NCBI GenBank assembly: GCA_028564675.1
Contig: JAOVVO010000003.1
Location: forward strand, 434,001-498,000
Direction of reading: 5' to 3'
Source of the DNA: Onchocerca lupi
Taxonomy: Eukaryota; Nematoda; Chromadorea; Rhabditida; Onchocercidae
Length of the DNA stretch: 64,000 nucleotides
The position numbers and the translations under genes were made by a program. Positions 1-9,488 of this stretch are shown one piece after another (position 1 is the stretch's first letter; every line of letters begins with the position of its first letter). The notes under the pieces are model-generated. The model worked only from the letters and a program-made list of their open reading frames with translations. It did no database searches and was not told where the DNA came from.

Positions 1-120
1 CCAAACTCAATTGCCATGAAGTTACATACTTTAGCTAGCATTATACCAATATGTATTAACAAGTCAAGTTAATTCGATGTTAACAAGGTATAAAAATAAA
101 TAAGCAATTTAAAGAGTGCT

Positions 121-732
121 TCAATAATTTTCTTTTATATTTTTTAACCTTTCTCTTCTCTCTTCTTTTACTTTCGCTTTTTCTATTTCTGCCTCTAAAT
201 TTTCTTGGCTACATAAGCCAAGCAGAACAGGATCTTGAGGTTTTATATTTTGCATATTATAATGAGATCCATTTTTTACCTGTTCTACTGTGTGATTTGT
301 TGTACTAATTAATTTAGCTATAACATTATTATCCAAAATAGGAAATTTTCTTATTAAGTAATAAATTGCATCAGGTTTATCTTTACGTCTCACTACAGAG
401 TTAAGCCCAAAAATGTTACCAATTGGTTTATTTCTTCTCTTTTTAAAGCTTTTTGTGACTAAGTTTGGAATACGATCCAAATTTTTTTTACAGTCATCAA
501 TTTCTTTTTCAGTTATTATTCCAGAGATAATAGGATTAAATCTTTCAGCATTTATTTTTTCATCAGCTATATCTTGCACTTCTTCAAGAGTTAACTCACA
601 ACATTGAGCTATCTGGCTAAAAGTTAAAGCGGTGTTATCCACTAACCAAGCAGCAATTTGTATAAGAAGCTGTTTACTTTTATTATTATTGCTTTTAGAA
701 AGTTCTGATGACATCAGGAAAACATCTACCAT
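121..732 (-). CDS. trcR: Cell-cycle transcriptional regulator TrcR (DUF1013 family)
   Basis: A 203-residue protein of the alphaproteobacterial DUF1013/TrcR family, a cytoplasmic DNA-associated regulator. The family hallmarks are visible: an N-terminal helix-turn-helix-like block around residues 30-50 (AAWLVDNTALTFSQIAQCC), then a block near 120-150 (RKDKPDAIYYLIRKFP), and a C-terminal block ending in PQDPVLLGLCSQENLEAEI. The C-terminus is Lys/Glu-rich. It is divergent from the PpiD-like gene, with about 300 bases between them. The ATG at 732 is used; a second ATG six codons in is also possible. The family assignment is firm. The regulatory role comes from the family, not from this sequence. 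Confidence 0.88.
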   Translation of the reverse strand: MVDVFLMSSELSKSNNNKSKQLLIQIAAWLVDNTALTFSQIAQCCELTLEEVQDIADEKINAERFNPIISGIITEKEIDDCKKNLDRIPNLVTKSFKKRRNKPIGNIFGLNSVVRRKDKPDAIYYLIRKFPILDNNVIAKLISTTNHTVEQVKNGSHYNMQNIKPQDPVLLGLCSQENLEAEIEKAKVKEERRERLKNIKENY

Positions 733-1038
733 TTATAAAATATTCTTTGTTGTCATATAGAGCTAAAATATAAGCTATTAAAATTAAAAAAGCATTAATT
801 TTGCCACTTAATAATTTCTTAATTTACAATCCTTTGATTTGATCAAGTAATTAGCTCTCTTTTAAGAGACCTGAAAGAATATTAACTTTCTTCGGATGCA
901 ATTGCTTGACTTAAATGCATATTTCAATTCGAGAAAAAATTGAATTTTTTAAACCTAATATATTATAATACAATATATTATTAATTAATAAATTTACAAG
1001 AACCAAATTCCTATTATAATTAACACTAATTAACTTTT
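733..1038. other. Divergent intergenic region trcR/ppiD
   Basis: About 306 bases of very AT-rich DNA between two divergently transcribed genes, so promoters for both should lie here. A TTGACT hexamer is present near 906-911, but no good -10 box stands 16-18 bases after it. A small inverted repeat (TCTCTT/AAGAGA) lies near 856-869. No ORF or RNA gene is recognisable. Confidence 0.5.
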
Positions 1039-2853
1039 ATGTTTATGAATGTTAAAAATTTTTTCACTAAAGTAACCATTGTTACTTTAGCCTGTTTATT
1101 AATCTTCATGGGGGTTGGTAGTTTTCTATCAGATAATAGTGAGAAAAAGGAAGTAGCAAGAGTTGGAAAAGAAGTTATAACATTAGATGAGTATAAGTTG
1201 TTATATAAAAATTATGGAAATAAAACCCCTGGATCTGATATTAGTATAGAACAAACGAAGAGACTGAAATATGATTTACTTAATGCACTTATAGAGCAAA
1301 AACTATTGTTCAACCTAACTAATGATCTGGGATTGGTAGTTGGAGAAGAATCTGTAAAAGACCATATTAGAAACATCAAGTACTTTCAAAACGATAAAGG
1401 AGAATTTGATAGAGAGAAATTTTATGAAATGCTAAATGATTTGCATATGATAGAGGAAGCTTATATAGCAAAGCTGAAAAAAATTCTACCTGCAATGATG
1501 TTCATGACCTCATTATTTAAGGGTGGTTATCCAGTAACCTTTGGTGAGAAAATAGATGAACAGATATACAGAAGTCGCTATCAAACCAGGATAATCGATG
1601 TTATTAAGATAACTAAAGATGCAGTTACAGATATTCCAAAGCCAAATGATGAAACTTTATTTGACTTGTATGAAGAAAATAAGTCCTATTTTTATTATCC
1701 TGAATATCGAACTGCACAATATATTTCTTTAGGTCAAAAATATTTTGAAGATCAAGTTCATATTTTAGATGAAGAGGTTAACAATATAATAGAACAACAA
1801 GAGCTTAAAGATCAAAGAGATATATTTAATCTAGTGTTTCATACTGAAGAAGAGGTCAAAGTAGTAAAAAAGGCACTCGATGATGGCAAAGCAAGCTTTG
1901 AACAGATAGTAGAAAAGTTTGGTAAAATAAAACTTGAGGAAATTAGAATGAATAATATAACTAAGGATTTTCTGCCAGAAGATATGAGAGAAAAGGTATT
2001 TTCTCTTAAAGCAGGTGAAGTAAGCGAAGTTTTAGTGAGCAATTTTGGCTGGCATATAATAAAGGTGGACAATGTGCATCAAATCTCTGATGAAAGCTTA
2101 GCTGACTTAAAGAAGGACATAAAATCAGTTTTAATTAACCAAAGGTCTTTTGAAAAGGTTAACGATTTTATAAATCAAGTAAATTATAAGATATATAATG
2201 GTGCAACGATTGAAGAGATTTCCAGTGAGTACAATTTGCCTATTCAAACCATCGGTCCAGTAGATGCTAGTGGAAAAGATCAGGGCGTAAATAGTGGGAG
2301 AAATTCTAATGATTTGATTTCCTTTATCTTTTCACGGAAAAAAGATCAAAAAGGTTATTTTAAGAGTATTGGAGATACCGTTGTTAGTGTAAAGATCATC
2401 GATATTATTCCATCTAAGATGCAAAGTTTTGAAGAAGGTAAAGCATCAGTGATAGATCTTTGGCGTAATGAGTTTATAAAAGAACAAATGTTTAAAATTG
2501 GACAAAAAATTATAGCTCAATTAAAAGAAAAAGCAGATTTTGAGAAAACTGAAGGTGTAGAACTGATTAAAGACCAGCAAGTACAACGCAATGATGTTGG
2601 GCAACAGAATTATCCTTCTTCTTTTATAGAAGAAATTTTTAATATGAAAACAACTAATTTAGTAACAGATCCTATTCAATATGATAATAACATTATAATA
2701 GGTCTGTTAAAAGGAATATATTCATTAAGTGGAAAATTAAACACGTTTGATACTGGAAAACGCGTGATGATATCACTAAAAGAGCAATTAATGAGTTATC
2801 TGGAATCAAAATATAAAGTAGAAGTTAACCATGCTATACTTGACGACTTATAA
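1039..2853 (+). CDS. ppiD: Peptidylprolyl isomerase, PpiD/SurA-type membrane-anchored foldase
   Basis: A 604-residue periplasmic foldase anchored by one N-terminal membrane helix (about residues 8-30, TIVTLACLLIFMGVGSFLS). A SurA_N-like helical domain follows (VARVGKEVITLDEYK, then repeated helices to about 200). A parvulin-type rotamase segment lies around 260-350, where KFGKIKLEEIRMNNITKDF and FGWHIIKVDNV match the parvulin end. Length and layout fit PpiD (about 620 residues) better than soluble SurA. It probably helps outer-membrane proteins fold after Sec export. The start is the first ATG; a second ATG is two codons in. Confidence 0.85.
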   Translation: MFMNVKNFFTKVTIVTLACLLIFMGVGSFLSDNSEKKEVARVGKEVITLDEYKLLYKNYGNKTPGSDISIEQTKRLKYDLLNALIEQKLLFNLTNDLGLVVGEESVKDHIRNIKYFQNDKGEFDREKFYEMLNDLHMIEEAYIAKLKKILPAMMFMTSLFKGGYPVTFGEKIDEQIYRSRYQTRIIDVIKITKDAVTDIPKPNDETLFDLYEENKSYFYYPEYRTAQYISLGQKYFEDQVHILDEEVNNIIEQQELKDQRDIFNLVFHTEEEVKVVKKALDDGKASFEQIVEKFGKIKLEEIRMNNITKDFLPEDMREKVFSLKAGEVSEVLVSNFGWHIIKVDNVHQISDESLADLKKDIKSVLINQRSFEKVNDFINQVNYKIYNGATIEEISSEYNLPIQTIGPVDASGKDQGVNSGRNSNDLISFIFSRKKDQKGYFKSIGDTVVSVKIIDIIPSKMQSFEEGKASVIDLWRNEFIKEQMFKIGQKIIAQLKEKADFEKTEGVELIKDQQVQRNDVGQQNYPSSFIEEIFNMKTTNLVTDPIQYDNNIIIGLLKGIYSLSGKLNTFDTGKRVMISLKEQLMSYLESKYKVEVNHAILDDL

Positions 2854-3385
2854 CTAAAAAGCATGTTTTACCTGAAGTGCACAATATCATTTCAGTTCCT
2901 ACTACTTGAATAATAAAAAAGAAGCACTGGAATAACAGGAAGAAATGAAAAAACATGGTTTTATAGTGATAGTTTAACCTATAAGCAAAGGTGAAAAACT
3001 CACTTACTTTTAACTTTTACTCTCTAATCCTCTAAATTTGGATTGATAATCCTTTGTTTATAGTTTAAGTGTTGTTTTGCTGAATGCAGAGAGAATTTAA
3101 AAGACATGCAGTAACTATACTTCATGCAATCTATAAAAAAATATTTTAAATTTTATACTAAATTTACCATGAGTTTAAGAAGATTAAAAATAAGTTCTGA
3201 ACAATGAGATTGGTGAAATTTGTATAGAGAATATACGGTTCTGTAGCCTAAGATATACAAAATTCCTTCAAACGCTAAAAACATAACCTTAATACTACCT
3301 TACACATTGCTTTTGGAAATCCTTTCTAGAGGGTTAGCTATAAAAAAGTACTTAGTATCTGTGCGGGAGACTTTTTCAGATATAT
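2854..3385. other. Non-coding or decayed intergenic stretch
   Basis: About 530 bases between the ends of the convergent ppiD and ubiA genes. No reading frame worth naming. Bases near 2888-2945 (cattt-cag...actggaataacagg) look like a worn copy of the palindromic repeat seen intact in addA at 61181-61277. The match is by eye and partial. Confidence 0.4.
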
Positions 3386-4243
3386 TCAGTTTACAACTCT
3401 GTCTAAAAGAATGCTGGAAAAAAGCAGTACCCCTACATAAGAATTGTTTTTAAATATGGACATACATTGACTAGGGTTATCAAGGTCAAGATTTTTATAT
3501 TGGCAGTAAAATATGAATCCTATAGCGAGTAGAGCAATATAAAAAATGTTATTTAATGATGATAAGATACCAGCATATAGCCACATCATAAAAGACATTA
3601 GATAAAACCTTTTCAACCAACATTTTGTTGCATTACCAAAATGCAATGCAGTTGACTTTATTCCTAATTTTTCATCATCCCTCTTATCTTGATGAGCATA
3701 TATAGTGTCGTAACTCAGCGTCCAAAAGATGCATCCTGTATAAAAGAGTACAGGTTCTATACTGATCTGGTTTTTTACTACCGTCCAACCCATGAGTGAT
3801 CCCATATTAAAAGTAAACCCTAAGAATAACTGTGGCCACCAAACATGACGTTTTAATAAGGGATAAATAATTATCATACATATAGAGATTATTCCCAATA
3901 TAAGCGTAGTTTTATTGGTGAGTAATAGGATTGCCAGTGCAATAGATAGTAACAGAGAAAGTAAAGCTAAGGCTTGCTTTATGTTTAATGTATCGCTTGC
4001 AAGTGGTCTATGCTTTGTTCGCTCAACATGTATATCTATTTCTTTATCAAGAATGTCATTGATTACGCAACCTGCAGATCTCATTAAAAATGAGCCTATA
4101 GTGAACAAGATAAAGAGAAAAAAGGTCTGCCATGATATAGAAGTTGATGCTAAAGTAATACCACTTAAACTCGGAAATAATATAAGCCACAAACCTGTTA
4201 AACTATGCAACCTCATCAATAAAAAGTAATGATTGAAATACAT
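3386..4243 (-). CDS. ubiA: 4-hydroxybenzoate polyprenyltransferase
   Basis: A 285-residue inner-membrane prenyltransferase that attaches the polyprenyl tail to 4-hydroxybenzoate in ubiquinone synthesis. Both Asp-rich prenyl-diphosphate/Mg sites are visible: NDILDKEIDIHVERTKHRP near residue 63-81 and YAHQDKRDDEKLG near 180-193. About eight hydrophobic helices fill the rest. It is last in the minus-strand nusA-infB-rbfA-ubiA run, three bases after rbfA, so probably co-transcribed. With ubiE at 38942 it is one of two ubiquinone genes in this window. Confidence 0.93.
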   Translation of the reverse strand: MYFNHYFLLMRLHSLTGLWLILFPSLSGITLASTSISWQTFFLFILFTIGSFLMRSAGCVINDILDKEIDIHVERTKHRPLASDTLNIKQALALLSLLLSIALAILLLTNKTTLILGIISICMIIIYPLLKRHVWWPQLFLGFTFNMGSLMGWTVVKNQISIEPVLFYTGCIFWTLSYDTIYAHQDKRDDEKLGIKSTALHFGNATKCWLKRFYLMSFMMWLYAGILSSLNNIFYIALLAIGFIFYCQYKNLDLDNPSQCMSIFKNNSYVGVLLFSSILLDRVVN

Positions 4244-4246
4244 TGA

Positions 4247-4594
4247 TTAAGTGTGATTGCTTAGTATTTTGTTTACATTAATAAAATTATCGAATGCTAA
4301 GTCAGGTTTAAAAACTAACTTAGGTACAAACCGTAAATTAACATAACACAATATAGATTTGTGTATTAACCATGCAGATTGGTTAACTTCATTAATAATA
4401 GTGTTAGTACTGCAATTTCTTTCGCTTAATGAAGGCGACACGATATATACATCCGCTTTTTTAAAATCTTTACTTAATTTTACGTAAGACACTGTTATAC
4501 ACTTATTACTGTACACCTTACCTTTCATTAAGATTCTAGATATTGCTCTATGCAATACAGATGCTATTTTCAGCCTTCTAATTTCTTTTTTCAT
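4247..4594 (-). CDS. rbfA: Ribosome-binding factor A
   Basis: A 115-residue RbfA, a KH-like factor that matures the 5' end of 16S rRNA and the 30S subunit. The family signatures are an N-terminal basic helix (RRLKIASVLHRAISRILMKG), the strand VSYVKLSKDFKKADVYIVSP, and a C-terminal LRFVPKLVFKPDLAFD, the usual RxxPxLxFxxD block. It lies six bases after infB and three before ubiA, the standard nusA-infB-rbfA order. Confidence 0.93.
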   Translation of the reverse strand: MKKEIRRLKIASVLHRAISRILMKGKVYSNKCITVSYVKLSKDFKKADVYIVSPSLSERNCSTNTIINEVNQSAWLIHKSILCYVNLRFVPKLVFKPDLAFDNFINVNKILSNHT

Positions 4595-4600
4595 ACTTAA

Positions 4601-6922
4601 CTACTGCAATATCCTTTCTTCCTGAACTAATTGATAAACTTCTAGAACATCTCCAACTTTAACATCGACATTACCATCAAGAGACATTCCACACTCAAAA
4701 TCTGTAACTACTTCTTTAACATCATCTTTAAATCTACGCAAAGTTTTTAACTTTCCTTTGCATATTAATTTACTGTTGCGTATTACTTTAATTAAAGAAT
4801 CCTTTTTTGCGACTCCATCACTTACATAACATCCAATGATATTGCTAGCTTTAGATGCACTAAATATCTGCCTTACAGATGCAGAGCCAATACGTACTTC
4901 TCGTGTTATAGGCTTCAACATTTTAGTTAAGTACATTTTCATATCATCAATAAGTTCGTATATTATATTATAAGTGTGTATTTCTACACCTTTTTGTTTT
5001 GCCATATCCCTTATTTTTGAATCTGTTTTAACGTTAAACGCTAAAATTATTGCATTTGATGCTTCTGCAAGCAGTACATCTGAATCTGTTATTCCCCCTA
5101 CTGCTTTGTGTAGGATATTTAATTTTACTTGATTTTTACTAAGTTTATTAATTGAATTTGATATTGCTTCAATAGAACCAGTAACATCGCACTTTAAAAG
5201 TAAAGATATCTCTTCTATATTGCTATTGCCATGACTAAATATATTTGGGTTATTATCGTTTAAATTTTCTTCCTTTTTTCTGACTAGATTTAATCTGTAC
5301 TCAATAATTTCACGGGTCTGCTTTTCAGAATTTACAACGATAAACTTATCCCCAGCGTTTGGTATACCGTTTAGACCAGTAATTTCAACTGGAGTGGAAG
5401 GTAGAGCTATTTTTTCTCTTTGTCCAAGATGATTAACCATATTACGTACTTTACCATATGTTGTGCCTAGTACTAATATATCACCAACCTTTAGCGTTCC
5501 TTCTCCAACTATTAATGTGGCTGATATTCCTTTAGCTTTATCCATTTTAGATTCTATCACCCACCCAAGTGCTCGACAATCTTCTATTACCTCAAGTTTC
5601 ATTAACTCAGCAATTAACAAAATTGCCTCTTCTAACTTATTTAAGTTAATTCTCTTTTTTGCTGATACCGGTATAACTATAACATCACCACCAAGTTCCT
5701 CAGGGATGAGACCATATCTAGGTAAACTACTAATTATCCTCTCTACATCTCCAGGCTGTGACCTATCAATTTTGTTAATAGCAACCATGATAGAAACATT
5801 TGCAGATTTTGCGTGATTTATAGCTTCAATTGTTTGTTTCATCACCCCATCATCGGCTGCAATGACTATTACAACTATGTCAGTAATGTTGGCACCACAT
5901 GCACGCATTGCAGTGAACGCTTCATGCCCTGGTGTATCAATGAAAGTAATTTTCTGTTTATTTTTTGTAACTATTTGATAAGCACCTATATGTTGAGTTA
6001 TTCCACCTGATTCTTTCTCTGCGATATTAGAGTCACGAAATGCATCAAGCAATGAGGTTTTACCATGATCAACATGTCCCATAAATGTAACGACCGGTGG
6101 CTTAGGTTTTTTGGGTAAGCTTTTCTTATTTTCTACAAATAATAAATCTCTTTCCTTGTCAACATTACTTACTCGTTTAGCTACATGATTGAATTTCTCT
6201 ACTATTTTACATGCTATATCTGGATTCACAAAATCATCCACTTTGCAACACTCACCTACTTCTTCTTCTAACATTTTTAGCACGCCTTTGCTCTCTTCTG
6301 CCATACGAATAGATAACTCTTTAATTGTGATCTTATCTGGTATAATAACTTCCCTCGATATATTTTTACCTTTGATAAACTTTGGTCTTTTACTTCTTAT
6401 ACCAAACCTTTGTTTGAACACTAAAGTTTGTTCAACTTTGTCATCTATTGACTGTGCAATTATTAGCTTAGAATATTTAGAATATACATCTTTATTAGTC
6501 TTTAAGGGCTTTTTATTAATAAATTCGTCATCAATTCTCTCTTCCATCAGCTTAACTAAGCTAACACCACTTGAGCCTTTTTCTTTAGTCTCTTTAAATA
6601 AAGAGCATGAAATGCTATCTTCATCAATTTTCCTATTATTATCTTCTTCCGTAATTACTTCCTTTTCTTTCTTTAGGTTTTTCTCTTTTAGCAAAACAGC
6701 GTTTTGTACAGCATTAATACGAAAAATCTGCTCTTTTTCTGTTAAGGAGCCTAGTTTACTCTCGTCTTGCCCTTCTGGCTCACGGATTTTTCTTCTTCTT
6801 TTTTTTACTATTGTAGCCCCTATATTTGGACTTGCTGAATAACTTAAATCAAGACCAAATTTAAGCTTGTTAAAGCCTTGAAGTGTTAGTTTCTTACTAC
6901 TGATACCTTCTTCATTATTCAT
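4601..6922 (-). CDS. infB: Translation initiation factor IF-2
   Basis: A 773-residue translational GTPase that places fMet-tRNA on the 30S subunit. The N-terminal 270 residues are low-complexity Lys/Glu-rich and shorter than in free-living relatives. The G domain has the P-loop [14 protein letters not shown] near 282, the G3 motif DTPGHEAF, and NKID near 382. Domains II-IV follow, ending in the VGDVLEVYQ segment. It starts ten bases after the nusA stop and is followed by rbfA. Nothing appears broken. Confidence 0.97.
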   Translation of the reverse strand: MNNEEGISSKKLTLQGFNKLKFGLDLSYSASPNIGATIVKKRRRKIREPEGQDESKLGSLTEKEQIFRINAVQNAVLLKEKNLKKEKEVITEEDNNRKIDEDSISCSLFKETKEKGSSGVSLVKLMEERIDDEFINKKPLKTNKDVYSKYSKLIIAQSIDDKVEQTLVFKQRFGIRSKRPKFIKGKNISREVIIPDKITIKELSIRMAEESKGVLKMLEEEVGECCKVDDFVNPDIACKIVEKFNHVAKRVSNVDKERDLLFVENKKSLPKKPKPPVVTFMGHVDHGKTSLLDAFRDSNIAEKESGGITQHIGAYQIVTKNKQKITFIDTPGHEAFTAMRACGANITDIVVIVIAADDGVMKQTIEAINHAKSANVSIMVAINKIDRSQPGDVERIISSLPRYGLIPEELGGDVIVIPVSAKKRINLNKLEEAILLIAELMKLEVIEDCRALGWVIESKMDKAKGISATLIVGEGTLKVGDILVLGTTYGKVRNMVNHLGQREKIALPSTPVEITGLNGIPNAGDKFIVVNSEKQTREIIEYRLNLVRKKEENLNDNNPNIFSHGNSNIEEISLLLKCDVTGSIEAISNSINKLSKNQVKLNILHKAVGGITDSDVLLAEASNAIILAFNVKTDSKIRDMAKQKGVEIHTYNIIYELIDDMKMYLTKMLKPITREVRIGSASVRQIFSASKASNIIGCYVSDGVAKKDSLIKVIRNSKLICKGKLKTLRRFKDDVKEVVTDFECGMSLDGNVDVKVGDVLEVYQLVQEERILQ

Positions 6923-6931
6923 ATCATTTTG

Positions 6932-8494
6932 TTATATTACACCTAGCTTCTTACGTGCTTCCATGATTATCAAGTCTACTGTATCTTTCAAATCTTTTTT
7001 ATTGTTTTCTGAATTAGAAAGTATACTGCAAAACTCATAACTCGATAAGTCTGCTATACTATCTAATGTTTTAATACCATGTTTACTGAGAGCAATTTTA
7101 CCATCTATTGATAAAGGTAGGTTGATTACATCATCTTCCATACCTGAAGATCTTAACTCTTCTATTCTTTTATCATTTTTTGCCTTTAGGTACTTGGCTG
7201 CTCTGCTACGTAGTTCATTTGCAATATCCTCATTAAAGCCTTCTATTGAAGCAAGCTCTTTAACTGAAGCATCGGATATATCTTCTACGCTTGAAAACCC
7301 TTCTGTGACTAATAATTGACCCATGATCTCTTCCAGATTTAAAGCTTTAGCAAACAGAGCTGAACATTGATTAAGCTCTTTACTCCGTCTTTCTGACTCT
7401 TGCTGAGTACTCAGTATCTCAATCTTCCATCCAACAAGCTCTGAGGCTAATCTTACATTTTGACCTTTTTTCCCTATAGCTAAGCTTAACTGATCTTCAT
7501 GAACTATTAACTCTATGCAATTTTCATTTTCATCAATAATAACCTTTGACACTTCTGCAGGAGTAATTGCTTTAATAACAAACTGCCCCAGGTCTGAAGA
7601 ATAATGTATGACATCAATCTTTTCTCCATTTAATTCATGTATTATGGTTTTTATCCTTTCTCCCTTAACTCCGACGCAAGCACCTACTGGGTCGATATTT
7701 TTGTCAGGAGAAAAAACAGCAACTTTAGATCTTGAACCAGCATCTCTAGCTATACCTTTAATTATTACCAACCCATCAGCAATTTCCGGTATTTCTTGAT
7801 TTAGCAATGCCTCTAAAAAACCCTCATGGGCCCTAGAAAGAATAATTTGACGTCCGTCATCAGAACGCTTAACAGTTTGTATATAAGCTTTAACCTTATC
7901 ACCTTCGCGAAATGATTCACCGCCAATTAAATTTCGTAATGGAAGGTATGCCCTAGTACCATTTATATCTATAATCAAATCTGAATATTCTACTTGCTTA
8001 ACAATACCATATCTTATCTCTCCTACTTTATCTCTAAATTCTCCATATTGTTTCTTTAATTCTTCATGTTTAATTACTTGAGCAATTCTTTGTTGGGCAA
8101 TTCTTGCTGAAGCAAGATCAGTATTAAGAGAGAGCAATTCATTAATGATATCTCCAACTTTTGCATCTTCCTTTATTAACTTAGCCTGCGTAAGAGTAAT
8201 TAATTCATATCCAGAATTTTCCTCTATATTTTGCTTATCATCAATGACCTTTAACTCTCTGTATGAAATAACCTTTCCTGTGTTCCTATCTATATTAACT
8301 ACAATTTTATTCTTACTACCATATTTTTGATAAGCAACTGCTTCTATTGCACTTTCTAATGCCTTTATTATTACTTCAAAATCTAGACCTTTCTGGAGTG
8401 AAAGTTCCGCTGCTGTTTTTATTATATCAATGCTCCCAACTAAGTCACCTCTGTCACTTTTCTGTTTAATACTACTCTTGCGATTAGCAATCAT
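6932..8494 (-). CDS. nusA: Transcription termination/antitermination factor NusA
   Basis: A 520-residue RNA-polymerase-binding factor. The order is: N-terminal domain (residues 1-135), S1 domain (about 145-210, GEIRYGIVKQVEYSDLIIDI), and two KH domains (about 240-360, with VGACVGVKGERIKTIIHELN and AIGKKGQNVRLASELVGW). C-terminal helix-hairpin-helix repeats typical of alphaproteobacterial NusA follow (GFSSVEDISDASVKELASIE). It is first in the operon with infB, rbfA and ubiA. The rimP gene, often upstream of nusA, is not seen here; a 1-kb gap lies upstream instead. Confidence 0.96.
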   Translation of the reverse strand: MIANRKSSIKQKSDRGDLVGSIDIIKTAAELSLQKGLDFEVIIKALESAIEAVAYQKYGSKNKIVVNIDRNTGKVISYRELKVIDDKQNIEENSGYELITLTQAKLIKEDAKVGDIINELLSLNTDLASARIAQQRIAQVIKHEELKKQYGEFRDKVGEIRYGIVKQVEYSDLIIDINGTRAYLPLRNLIGGESFREGDKVKAYIQTVKRSDDGRQIILSRAHEGFLEALLNQEIPEIADGLVIIKGIARDAGSRSKVAVFSPDKNIDPVGACVGVKGERIKTIIHELNGEKIDVIHYSSDLGQFVIKAITPAEVSKVIIDENENCIELIVHEDQLSLAIGKKGQNVRLASELVGWKIEILSTQQESERRSKELNQCSALFAKALNLEEIMGQLLVTEGFSSVEDISDASVKELASIEGFNEDIANELRSRAAKYLKAKNDKRIEELRSSGMEDDVINLPLSIDGKIALSKHGIKTLDSIADLSSYEFCSILSNSENNKKDLKDTVDLIIMEARKKLGVI

Positions 8495-9488
8495 ATAAAT
8501 AAATTCTATACAATCAGTTATAATTATATCTTTAATGGAAAGAAACGCTATTTCTAATAGTAAATAATTACTAATTTAAGTCAAGTTTTTTCATATCTTT
8601 ACATTACAAGCAATGCAAGCAATAAAGATAAGGTTAAAACTGCTTGCAGTCAATATTCCACATGCCATAATCATTTAGAATGTCAACTTTATTACCGCTT
8701 GATGGCATGTCATATGTCATTTGTAATGAAAAAGAATTAATATTTAGCTTAGTAACTATTACTATCAGCATTATGTCAAAGAACTGTAGTTGTAACGATA
8801 AGTAATACCAGCCTAATTAACAAAGAAGGAAATAAAAAATTTATATATAGTAGATAAAAATACTGCTGTCATTATAATAAATGTATGATGCACACTATTA
8901 AAATATGTCTATAATATTGATATCATTAATATAATTGTCAATATAAAAAAAGCTTCTAACAAAAAAACTGACGGATCTTTACTGATTTTTTTATCAACTT
9001 TAAAAATCAACCTTTAGCTACTAGAACTTATAGTCCTTACCCCTTTTATGAAACCTTAGTTCACTCTTTATTGAAAGAGCTGATAGCTTTTCACTATCTT
9101 CAACTAAAATTCTAAAGAGTTCAATAAGCACACTTAACTATAACAATTTGTATGTTATGGTTACTTTTATCGATGCCTTTTATAGATAATATATGAAATA
9201 AAAATAAAATCACTACAGTTAATAATATCGCCATATTCTTTCTACAAGCAAGCTTTTTATATTAATATTTTATTGAATATTCATACTTTTGTGAACAGTA
9301 TATCCAAGGTACATTATATATTAATTAACTCTTAACAAAAAGTTCTGCGTGTTAACTATAGTATATATATGTATATTTAAGGGTTACTATGAATGCAATT
9401 TTAAATATGATAAAAGGCAAAAGTAAAATAAGTTAAATCTGCTTTAGCTAAAATTTTAATTTTTAAAAAGAAGAAAAATATCTGTAAA
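8495..9488. other. Intergenic region with inverted repeat, possible decayed DNA
   Basis: About 1 kb between nusA (which reads away) and the 3' end of putA. It should carry the nusA promoter near 8500-8600, but no clear box is recognised. A spaced inverted repeat has nine-base arms: acatgccat at 8660-8668 and atggcatgt at 8702-8710. On the minus strand near 9010-9130 a frame of about 36 codons is open, but nothing recognisable is encoded. Confidence 0.4.

Noticed and set aside
6189..6842. 217-codon plus-strand frame opposite infB
   Set aside because: It lies wholly opposite the certain infB gene; its Ser/Leu-rich composition is the mirror of the Lys/Glu-rich IF-2 N-terminus.
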